Under the pieces are notes generated by a model that saw nothing but the letters and a program-made list of their open reading frames with translations, searched no databases and had not been told where the DNA came from. The position numbers were made by a program, and so were the translations under genes. This document shows, in pieces, positions 1-5,599 of a DNA stretch of 5,599 nt (the first letter of the stretch is position 1; each line of letters starts with the position of its first letter). The stretch spans positions 1 through 5,599 of the forward strand of contig JBALVO010000183.1 of assembly GCA_036961445.1 (NCBI GenBank). Direction: 5' to 3'. Source of the stretch: JBALVO01 sp036961445. Lineage in GTDB: Bacteria; Pseudomonadota; Gammaproteobacteria; Pseudomonadales; Halieaceae.

Positions 1-513
1 TACAAATATACGGATCCGGACGGTAGAGAGGTGGTCCAGGTGGGTGTTTCTTTTGCGCTACCTGAAGTGATGGGTACTGTGCAAAAACTGATGGGAAAAA
101 GCCTGAATATCTCCGGCTTTTCAGCGGGGGTTGCCTGGTCATCTCCCAGCATTGATGGTCATGGAGAGTTTGATATAGGCATATATATGACTACCCGGTT
201 AAATGGTGAGGGCGCAGATACAGGGAGATTTGCCGCGACCTACTCTCAATCCTTGGATGATGGCGCTACAGTCAAGGATCTTGCTGGAATAGGTGGTGGC
301 GCCTCAGTCGGTTTCGGTGCAGGAGGTATTGACGCCTCGTACTCGCAGGACGGAATTGAAATGATGGGTATGCATATTGGACCCGGCGCTGGAGTTACCG
401 TGCAGGGGCAGGCGACGGCTATCATGAGTGCAAAGCATGGAAAAATAGGTTGGAATAAATCTTCCTCAGGGACGCGCGCGGTCAGCTCAAACCGCAAAAA
501 AGAGCAGCAATAG
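1..513 (+). CDS. RHS/YD-repeat protein, C-terminal end with variable (toxin-like) tail, 5' partial
   Basis: The frame is open from the first base, so this is the 3' end of a longer gene and the GTG at 31 is not its start. The visible 170 residues begin YKYTDPDGRE. This matches the end of the RHS-associated core (usually N-P-x-x-Y-x-D-P-x-G), where the conserved shell stops and a variable C-terminal domain begins. The tail, visible residues 11-170, has no family I recognise. It has alternating hydrophobic/polar stretches suggesting beta strands, a Gly-rich centre (GIGGGASVGFGAGG near 97-110), a second Gly-rich run (GPGAGV near 128-133) and a basic, polar end (SSNRKKEQQ). It contains no cysteine, and no obvious nuclease motif such as HNH is visible. 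In known RHS proteins the tail is a toxin released inside the shell and delivered to rival cells; that role here is inference. The stop abuts the next gene. RHS assignment is fairly sure, toxin activity unsure. Confidence 0.75.
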   Translation, partial: YKYTDPDGREVVQVGVSFALPEVMGTVQKLMGKSLNISGFSAGVAWSSPSIDGHGEFDIGIYMTTRLNGEGADTGRFAATYSQSLDDGATVKDLAGIGGGASVGFGAGGIDASYSQDGIEMMGMHIGPGAGVTVQGQATAIMSAKHGKIGWNKSSSGTRAVSSNRKKEQQ

Positions 514-801
514 ATGAATGCAGTTGCACTAGCAGAGTTCGCGGAAGTACTTCAACTCCCTCTTTTTTTCATGCTGCTTATTTTACAGTTTTATTTGTTG
601 GCAAAACTATTTTCGTCTATAGATTCCGCAATCTTCTCCAGCTATAAATTTCTGGGACCTTTTGCTCTGTTTATTCCGGGAGTACTCAGGCCAGAGGGCA
701 GCAGATTTTTCGGCGCCTTTATAATTATAACGACACTACTGTTCGTCCTAGGTGTGTATCTATTTGAATTTGAAGGGCTTGTGGTGGTCAAAACGCCATG
801 A
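514..801 (+). CDS. Small two-helix membrane protein, candidate immunity protein/partner of the RHS tail
   Basis: Hypothetical 95-residue protein with no family I can name. Two strongly hydrophobic segments (about residues 13-33 and 65-84) look like transmembrane helices. A third, shorter hydrophobic stretch (about 46-58, FLGPFALFIPGVL) lies between them and is followed by PEGSR. It has no signal peptide or lipobox, so it is probably an inner-membrane protein. The ATG directly follows the upstream TAG with no gap, which suggests translational coupling; the only purine-rich sequence upstream is a weak AGAG inside the RHS end. The later Met20 lies inside the first helix, so the first ATG is preferred. 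By my rough hand count it is about 40% G+C, against about 60% in a sampled line of the neighbouring lipoprotein gene. Position just behind an RHS tail is where cognate immunity genes lie, and a membrane-embedded immunity protein would fit a membrane-acting toxin. That is inference from context only. Confidence 0.7.
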   Translation: MNAVALAEFAEVLQLPLFFMLLILQFYLLAKLFSSIDSAIFSSYKFLGPFALFIPGVLRPEGSRFFGAFIIITTLLFVLGVYLFEFEGLVVVKTP

Positions 802-834
802 GCGCGCTTTGCGGACTTATTCGCAAACGGCGCT
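801..834. terminator. Hairpin between convergent genes, possible bidirectional terminator
   Basis: AGCGC (801-805) pairs with GCGCT (830-834) and TTTGCG (808-813) pairs with CGCAAA (822-827). These are separated by a 2x2 mismatch and close an 8-base loop. The structure covers the 15 bases between the two stop codons and the last codons of the minus-strand gene. There is no clear T-run on the + strand side. On the - strand a TTTT lies about 8 bases beyond the stem. The fold is visible, but its action as a terminator is inferred and the lack of a good U-tract weakens it. Confidence 0.45.
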
Positions 835-1836
835 GCTATTAATGTCACAAACCTTTTGTTCCGCATCCGATAAAGTGATCTCATAAATTTGATCGGTGGG
901 CAGGGGTACCACCAGCCCGTCGTAGTTTACCGGGCCATCGGTGAAGGTGTCGCAGGCAAATGCCATGGTGTAGGTGCCAGGCGGCAAGAAGCCAAAGGCG
1001 TATTCCCAACTGCCTATCAGTGAGTTTTTTACCAGGGCGGCAACAGAGAATGGTGCCTGTGAATCTGCCGGTATGGTGGAGCTACTGGCAGACGTAAATA
1101 CATCGGCAAGTTGCTCGCTAGTCAGACCGGTACCGGCAAAGAGATAGACACGATTACCCGATTCGGGGTCGACCTTTTCGTTACACGGAGAAACCGTATT
1201 GAACAGCGTGCTATCTACCCGACCGCTCAGACTTGCGGCAGTTGCGTTGTCCTCAATGTGAATGCCATCGACTGCCAATAAGTAATCATCGCTGGAAGAT
1301 TGATACTGTAAGGACTGCGCCAGACCAAACTCTACCGTGTATTTTCCTGCGGCTTCGCTCAAGGTTATGCCTGCTAGTGACAGGCCCGCTGCGGGTGCGT
1401 TGATTTGCTTTAAGCTGTCGTCGGATTGCTGCGCATAGGAAAAATTTATGTCGCCATCAATTAAGGTAATCAGTATTTCACTGTAGGTGCCTTTATCGAG
1501 TTCCAGGTTGTCGATTACCAGTAACTGATTGCGCCCACGGTACTGCAATAAATCGATTTGAAAGCTATCGGCATCCACCAGGCCCAATGCGTCTATGGTG
1601 AAGGCATCGATAACGACATTTTCTGCTCCGGTACGTTTAAAGGTAATGCTATCCACTTCGATCACAACCTGCTTAAGCTCTTCTGGAATCGCATCGGAGA
1701 AACCTAAACTCAACAGGGTGGGCTCGTCTCTATTGTTGCCGTTGTTGCAGTCAAAGCCACAGCCACAGCTGCTGATCGATAGGGTCATACAGGTTAACAG
1801 AATAATCACCGTGAACAGTGGTACTGATTTTCTCAT
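817..1836 (-). CDS. DUF4382-like outer-membrane lipoprotein
   Basis: A 339-residue predicted lipoprotein. The N-terminus is MRK, then a hydrophobic stretch (5-21), then the lipobox I-S-S-C with lipidated Cys24. The +2 residue is Gly, so outer-membrane sorting by Lol is expected. Residues about 40-197 resemble DUF4382: LGFSDAIPEELKQVVIEVDSITFKR-like opening (43-68), a QIDLLQY stretch near 93-99, and a LDKGTYSEILITL-like segment near 113-125, matching the family pattern of 'DAP...v.v.f..v', 'idLl' and 'l..G.Y..i.l'. The rest (about 201-339) looks like a second beta-sandwich, starting LSGRVD and containing a LPPGTYTMAFAC segment (284-295) like carboxypeptidase-regulatory folds. Cysteines at 218, 295, 330 and 338 could form disulfides in the periplasm. 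It has no recognisable catalytic motif. It lies 54 bases behind the CehA-like lipoprotein gene on the same strand and is probably in one transcript. Shine-Dalgarno is weak (AAAAGACCAAG before the ATG). Its function is unknown; surface or binding roles are guesses. Confidence 0.8.
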   Translation of the reverse strand: MRKSVPLFTVIILLTCMTLSISSCGCGFDCNNGNNRDEPTLLSLGFSDAIPEELKQVVIEVDSITFKRTGAENVVIDAFTIDALGLVDADSFQIDLLQYRGRNQLLVIDNLELDKGTYSEILITLIDGDINFSYAQQSDDSLKQINAPAAGLSLAGITLSEAAGKYTVEFGLAQSLQYQSSSDDYLLAVDGIHIEDNATAASLSGRVDSTLFNTVSPCNEKVDPESGNRVYLFAGTGLTSEQLADVFTSASSSTIPADSQAPFSVAALVKNSLIGSWEYAFGFLPPGTYTMAFACDTFTDGPVNYDGLVVPLPTDQIYEITLSDAEQKVCDINSSAVCE

Positions 1837-1890
1837 CTTGGTCTTTTACTCAGGTATTCGGTTGGTATTTTGTAAAGTCGCTCAAGCATG
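1837..1890 (-). other. Short intergenic spacer inside the lipoprotein unit
   Basis: These 54 bases separate the stop of the CehA-like gene from the ATG of the DUF4382-like gene. I see no hairpin with a T-run and no convincing -35/-10 pair in it. This supports read-through from the upstream gene. The spacing is larger than in tightly coupled operons, so an internal weak promoter cannot be excluded. Confidence 0.4.
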
Positions 1891-4800
1891 TTAAGGCAAG
1901 CAGTTCGCGTTCGCCACACCCGGTGGCTCCCAACCGTTGTTGCCCACATCCAAGAACAGTGGGTTGGAAAATGCATAGGCCAAGACACCGGCTTCGTCCA
2001 GGTTGTCATCGATCAGGTCATCCAGGGTCAGGTTGCTTGATTGATCGATGTCTTCGGGAACAATCGGAAACATGGGCGACGACACACCATCGCTGCCGTG
2101 CGCTATTGCCACTATCCATGTGTCTGCCGTTATAGCGGAAATATTCAGGGTGACACTGATGTCGCTGCGTGTAGCGCCTTCGAGGCCCTCGACGACGGTT
2201 ACCTGGATGGCTTCCCAGCCATCATCACCAGCGCTGACAGTGTAGTTGGGGCACACACCATAGCGAGCGGCCTCGCCCTCAGCACTGGTTAATTCTGGCT
2301 GGTTATTGACATAAAAATCAACACTGTCTACTGCGGCCCATGCCGGGGTGGAGATATCTACGGTCACTTTGGCCGATGTGCCGCTGCTGATGGGTATTTG
2401 GGTGCGGTCGTTTATGCCCAGTCCCGCCGTTCTGGTGGTGTCAACGTAACGAGCGCTGACGCTGACCGTCATGAAAGGGCCGTTACTGCCAACGACTTTT
2501 CCCTGGGCTACTGCAGCGGCCAGGTCCTCGGCTATTGCAGAGAGGTTTGCCGGATCAGTCTCGGCGCTGGCGATGAGGCTCCGGGTTGCCAAATAGGTAA
2601 TGCGCCGGTCATGGGAATCTGAACTGGCCATGGCCGTTCGTATCAGCCCCTGATTGATCAGGTTAAACCAGTCTCCGGCGTTCTGGCCCAGAAACCCGTT
2701 GAGCACGCCGTTGCGCCCAGCAGTACCTATCCATATTTCCAGAGCATCAAAATTGTCATCAAATGCGTTTTCCAGGTTGGGGTCCAGGCGTTTCCGGGTC
2801 AGATCGGCCTGGGACTGCGGGGGCGTGAGGCCGGTGTCTATAGCCAGTCCGTTGGCACCGAAGTGACCTTCGATATGGCTGATTTGTATTATATTTTCCA
2901 GTGGATCGCTCAAGGCGGCGCTGAAGATTTCTGCGGGCGTCAATTGATAGCTGCCATATTCCGGAAAATCCATTCCCGGAGCGGCTTCCCTGCCCCAGTC
3001 GATACTGCCTCCGCTAATCAGATCTGCATCTATCGACACTGGCCAACTATTGAAGTGTCCGTAGTCAAAGGGTGATATTTCGGAGCTGGGAGCAGTGCCT
3101 ATCAGGTCGGCGACATCCATCGCTATTATCGTATCGGTGAAATCTGTTCGCATGCTATGATCGGATGGCGTGAAAAAATCCATACCTTCAGCGAGGTAAG
3201 TCGCTACCCGTTCGGCCCGGGTCACTTCGGCATCAATACTATCGATGGAGTGCACGTGGAAATCACCCGAGATCACCTCGGGGGTAGTGACCACCTGGGC
3301 TATTGAGGCCTGCACTTCAGTCGTTTGTCCGCTGCTGATGGTAATGGTTTGTTTGTAGGCCGAGTAGCGTGGTCCGCGTGATACCACCACCTGGTACTCG
3401 CCTGGCTCCACCGGGACGACATCGCTGAAGCCGCTGCGGTCAATGAATTCCACCATGGTCACGCCATAGGGCAGGCGCTCTGAAGTATCAGTGAACACGC
3501 CTGCTTCCCAAAGGAAAACATCGTTGCGCCACGGGGGGCTGGGATCAATTCCAACCAGTTGCAGTTTGGCGGGGCCCGGTTCATCGGTCGCACCGCCAAT
3601 TACTTCAGTAACGCTGACCTGCAGGTAGCCGGGTGCCGGCAAGTCGAAGCCTTGCTCACTGGTGCCCGCCTCTGTGATGGTGACCGTTGCCGGCTCTTCG
3701 TTGGCATACAAAAAACCCTCGGCATAGGCTTGTACCTGATAATCCCCGGGAGGCAGGCTCAGGGAGTATTGCCCGTCTGCATCGGTGCGACTATTGCCAG
3801 CCATAAATAGACTGGGTGGTTGCGTTGTAGCATCCAGCGTCTGAAATATTGAGACGCTGGCATTCTCCAATGGTTCGCCACCGCTGGAGACACTGCCGGA
3901 TAATTCGCCGGTAACAATACCGGTGATGCGATTTCGGATATCCCCAATGCTACTGGCATTGCCATCGCCTACCGCGAAATAGCGGCGCAGGGTAATGTCT
4001 CCTTCAGCTGGAATATTAAAATTTGGTGGCGACCCCGCCAGTAGCAGATCAAGTGCGGCCTGGCCTAATAGCAGAACGCTGACGCCGTCGGTAGAGAAGC
4101 TGGTAGAGCCCTGTATTTCATGTATCAATCCGTAAGAGACACCGTCGGCACCGTCCTTCCCGGTATAGGCCAGATAATTGCACTGATCACATTGACCGGC
4201 TTCGCAGGCCACCAGACTGCTGTCCGGACAGAGCAGTGTCGCCTGGGGCTCACCGAAACCGGCGTAAGGTTGGAAGGCTTCAACCTCGCCGGAGCCATTC
4301 AAATACTCAACCATGTAGAGAGGCAGGGCCTCGGTTGAGGTATTGCTGATGGTAGTATCGAGGGTTATCCAGGGTTCATCGGGTGCAAGGCTGTAGCAGG
4401 TTTCTATGTTTACCGGCAGGTCGCGGTCATCTGTGCCGTCTGGGACGTTAGCGCCCAGGTCCCTTATTGCAGAGCTGGCATTCAGGATTTCTATCAGGTC
4501 GTCCGGCCCGCTGGCACAAATCACCGCGGGTTCGCCATCACTGCCATCGTTGCGTATGGAGATATCGGTGTAGTTGGGTGTGTTTTCAATATTAATCCCG
4601 GTGACAAACTCTTCCAGGTGGTCCGGGTTAAAACTACCATCTGAATTTTTGCGGCTGGCATCAATGATATTGCCACCGTAGGTGCCCAGGCCAAACCAGT
4701 TGCGCCCGGGCTTCTGGATGATCACCCGCAACAGGTCGTTTTCCAGCACATAGTCGCCGCTGCTGCTGCGAGCTAAGGGACCCTGCAGCAGATCGTCGCT

Positions 4801-4950
4801 GTCCCTGGCTTCACGAGCTTTGGCCTTGGGGGTTTCAGGTGGCTTGTCGCCGGAATTGTTATTGTTACTGCCGCCACTGCAGCCCGCGAGTACTGCCGCC
4901 GCTAACAGTGGGATGATGGCATAACGCTGTACGCGAGCTGACAAATTCAT
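1891..4950 (-). CDS. CehA/McbA-like PHP-domain metallohydrolase lipoprotein
   Basis: A 1019-residue predicted lipoprotein. The signal peptide carries lipobox L-A-G-C with Cys24 and +2 Ser, so an outer-membrane anchor is likely; a low-complexity linker (SGGSNNNNSGD) and a charged, proline-rich stretch follow. Residues about 55-340 form a beta-rich N-terminal region with Cys241/249/254/257. Residues about 348-427 look like a carboxypeptidase-regulatory beta domain (GELSGSVSSGGEPLENASVS start, TDADGQYSLSLPPGDYQV core). A second beta section runs to about 550. The catalytic part is about 558-820 and fits the PHP-like CehA/McbA family: GDFHVHS (His565, His567), PSDHS (Asp597, His598), GHFNSWP (631-637), SHIEGH (His692, His696) and SSDSH (Asp778, His780). 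These are the expected metal ligands, so the enzyme looks intact. The end (about 858-1019) is another beta region with the AYAFSNPLFLD signature common at the end of this family. CehA itself hydrolyses carbaryl; most relatives have unknown phosphoester or ester substrates, so the substrate is not claimed. Start chosen by the signal peptide and AAAAGG nine bases upstream. Confidence 0.85.
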   Translation of the reverse strand: MNLSARVQRYAIIPLLAAAVLAGCSGGSNNNNSGDKPPETPKAKAREARDSDDLLQGPLARSSSGDYVLENDLLRVIIQKPGRNWFGLGTYGGNIIDASRKNSDGSFNPDHLEEFVTGINIENTPNYTDISIRNDGSDGEPAVICASGPDDLIEILNASSAIRDLGANVPDGTDDRDLPVNIETCYSLAPDEPWITLDTTISNTSTEALPLYMVEYLNGSGEVEAFQPYAGFGEPQATLLCPDSSLVACEAGQCDQCNYLAYTGKDGADGVSYGLIHEIQGSTSFSTDGVSVLLLGQAALDLLLAGSPPNFNIPAEGDITLRRYFAVGDGNASSIGDIRNRITGIVTGELSGSVSSGGEPLENASVSIFQTLDATTQPPSLFMAGNSRTDADGQYSLSLPPGDYQVQAYAEGFLYANEEPATVTITEAGTSEQGFDLPAPGYLQVSVTEVIGGATDEPGPAKLQLVGIDPSPPWRNDVFLWEAGVFTDTSERLPYGVTMVEFIDRSGFSDVVPVEPGEYQVVVSRGPRYSAYKQTITISSGQTTEVQASIAQVVTTPEVISGDFHVHSIDSIDAEVTRAERVATYLAEGMDFFTPSDHSMRTDFTDTIIAMDVADLIGTAPSSEISPFDYGHFNSWPVSIDADLISGGSIDWGREAAPGMDFPEYGSYQLTPAEIFSAALSDPLENIIQISHIEGHFGANGLAIDTGLTPPQSQADLTRKRLDPNLENAFDDNFDALEIWIGTAGRNGVLNGFLGQNAGDWFNLINQGLIRTAMASSDSHDRRITYLATRSLIASAETDPANLSAIAEDLAAAVAQGKVVGSNGPFMTVSVSARYVDTTRTAGLGINDRTQIPISSGTSAKVTVDISTPAWAAVDSVDFYVNNQPELTSAEGEAARYGVCPNYTVSAGDDGWEAIQVTVVEGLEGATRSDISVTLNISAITADTWIVAIAHGSDGVSSPMFPIVPEDIDQSSNLTLDDLIDDNLDEAGVLAYAFSNPLFLDVGNNGWEPPGVANANCLP

Positions 4951-5102
4951 AACTAACGACCTTTTTTATTCTGCAGATGGCTGTTGGTTAGCCGACTGCC
5001 ACGAGCATAGCTGAAATTGCTGCCATCTGCCCGTTTCAGTAATTGGAGATTTAGCGGCAGAAATCGCTAGTGATTGCCAGCGCACTGGTCGATACTTCAG
5101 AG
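4951..5102. promoter_or_regulatory. Divergent intergenic region, presumed promoters of both directions
   Basis: These 152 bases lie between the divergent starts of the CehA-like lipoprotein and the metallophosphoesterase, so both promoters should be here or very near. A good Shine-Dalgarno for the minus-strand gene is read as AAAAGG at about 4960-4965, nine bases from its ATG. A TATGCT (minus strand, 5004-5009) could be a -10 box, but no convincing -35 sits 16-18 bases upstream, so I do not call a specific promoter. The region contains the inverted repeat listed separately and a second short one, CTGAAA (5011-5016) with TTTCAG (5034-5039). Confidence 0.5.
4973..5030. repeat. Inverted repeat in the divergent promoter region, possible operator pair
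   Basis: GCAGATGGC at 4973-4981 is the exact reverse complement of GCCATCTGC at 5022-5030. Extending two bases inward gives 10 matches of 11 (GCAGATGGCTG against GCAGATGGCAG). The arms are 40 bases apart, about 49 bases centre to centre. The left arm lies just upstream of the ribosome binding site of the minus-strand lipoprotein gene. The repeat itself is seen directly; binding by a regulator is inference, and one chance 9-base match in 150 bases is unlikely but not impossible. Confidence 0.5.
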
Positions 5103-5599
5103 ATGATGTCGGCCATCAGCAAACTACAAGACGATCCGGATCTTCATGCTTATTTGATAAACCGGGTCGGCAAGTCGCACCTCAGGCAGCGTATCGGTAT
5201 CGAAACCGAACACGTGGCGGATCGGTTTGGGCAGGGCCAAACTCTTTTTAATATCGAGAACTGGCGAACGTCAGCCGCAATCATAAAGTTCCTGCTAAAA
5301 ATTACCGGCATGGCCTCCAGGGGCAGGGCCAACGTTGTTGATTTTCGTGTTCGTAACAATACCGTGATGCTGCCGCATCTGCCGAAGGTTTTTGACGGTT
5401 ACACCGTTTTGCACCTGAGCGATTTACACCTGGATTGTCTGAAGGATTTTCCCGAGCGCCTGGCTCAGGCGGTTGCCGGTCTCAAGTATGACCTGTGTGT
5501 GTTGACTGGAGACTATCGCTTTTTGACCCATGGTCCACAACAGCCCGCCATGCTCGGTCTTGAGCGGCTTTGCCGAGATATCGACAAGGATATTTACGC
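5103..5599 (+). CDS. Calcineurin-like metallophosphoesterase, 3' partial
   Basis: The frame runs off the right edge; 165 full codons are visible. The N-terminal 95 residues are a family-specific extension with an amphipathic or hydrophobic stretch at about 57-70 (SAAIIKFLLKITGM). The catalytic domain then begins: VLHLSDLHLD (102-111) carries the first metal-binding D-x-H (Asp107, His109), and LTGDYR (134-139) carries the second motif, G-D (Asp137). This order and spacing are typical of the YkuE-like/LpxH-like metallophosphoesterases, which bind two metals and cleave phosphomonoesters or diesters. The later GNHD and GHxH motifs fall outside the window, so activity cannot be judged. Two ATG codons lie in tandem (5103 and 5106). 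The frame is open back to 5055, with a GTG at 5070 as a longer alternative; I prefer the ATG pair, preceded by a weak CAGAG. It is divergent from the lipoprotein unit. Substrate unknown. Confidence 0.8.
   Translation, partial: MMSAISKLQDDPDLHAYLINRVGKSHLRQRIGIETEHVADRFGQGQTLFNIENWRTSAAIIKFLLKITGMASRGRANVVDFRVRNNTVMLPHLPKVFDGYTVLHLSDLHLDCLKDFPERLAQAVAGLKYDLCVLTGDYRFLTHGPQQPAMLGLERLCRDIDKDIY

Noticed and set aside
246..497. Minus-strand open frame of 83 codons
   Set aside because: Lies entirely opposite the RHS tail, is proline/isoleucine-rich with no domain, and has no upstream signals; a shadow of the real gene.
31..513. A separate 160-residue gene starting at GTG 31
   Set aside because: The frame is open upstream to base 1 and reads YKYTDPDGRE, an RHS core end, so the gene starts outside the window.
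1595..2135. Two overlapping plus-strand open frames across the lipoprotein junction
   Set aside because: They run antisense to both lipoprotein genes, have atypical composition and match no family; the lipobox-bearing minus-strand genes explain the region.
2041..4338. Several plus-strand open frames of 65-83 codons opposite the large hydrolase gene
   Set aside because: The minus-strand frame has a signal peptide and intact catalytic motifs along its whole length; these are chance antisense frames.
5004..5009. TATGCT as a -10 box for the minus-strand lipoprotein unit
   Set aside because: The hexamer 17 bases upstream (GGGCAG) does not resemble a -35 box and there is no extended -10, so it is not called as a promoter.
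5150..5359. Minus-strand open frame of 69 codons at the right edge
   Set aside because: Overlaps the metallophosphoesterase reading frame, which carries the SDLHLD and GDYR motifs; no support for a gene on this strand.

Overview
The window looks like chromosomal DNA of a Gram-negative bacterium, most likely a gammaproteobacterium of marine type. The basis is two typical lipoprotein signal peptides with outer-membrane-type +2 residues, a DUF4382-like lipoprotein, a CehA/McbA-like PHP hydrolase and an RHS protein end. The taxonomic guess is an inference of low confidence. No tRNA, rRNA, CRISPR array or insertion sequence was seen, and no gene-free stretch exceeds 300 bases.

Left edge (1-801, + strand): the C-terminal end of an RHS/YD-repeat protein enters from outside the window. 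Its core signature (YKYTDPDGR) is followed by a glycine-rich, strand-forming tail of about 160 residues, the position where polymorphic toxin domains sit. The stop codon abuts the start of a 95-residue, AT-richer, two-helix membrane protein. By position this is the natural candidate for an immunity protein or partner, though no family was recognised for either tail or partner.

Middle (817-4950, - strand): a two-gene lipoprotein unit. The first gene encodes a 1019-residue lipoprotein with a carboxypeptidase-regulatory-like beta domain and a PHP-type metallohydrolase domain of the CehA/McbA kind, with its metal-binding motifs present. After 54 bases comes a 339-residue DUF4382-like lipoprotein. 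Both are predicted to be anchored in the outer membrane and are probably co-transcribed. The unit converges on the RHS/membrane-protein pair with only 15 bases between stop codons, and a hairpin spans that junction.

Right edge (5103-5599, + strand): the N-terminal part of a calcineurin-like metallophosphoesterase, divergent from the lipoprotein unit. The 152-base intergenic region must carry the promoters of both directions and holds a 9-base perfect (10 of 11 imperfect) inverted repeat that may be a regulator site.
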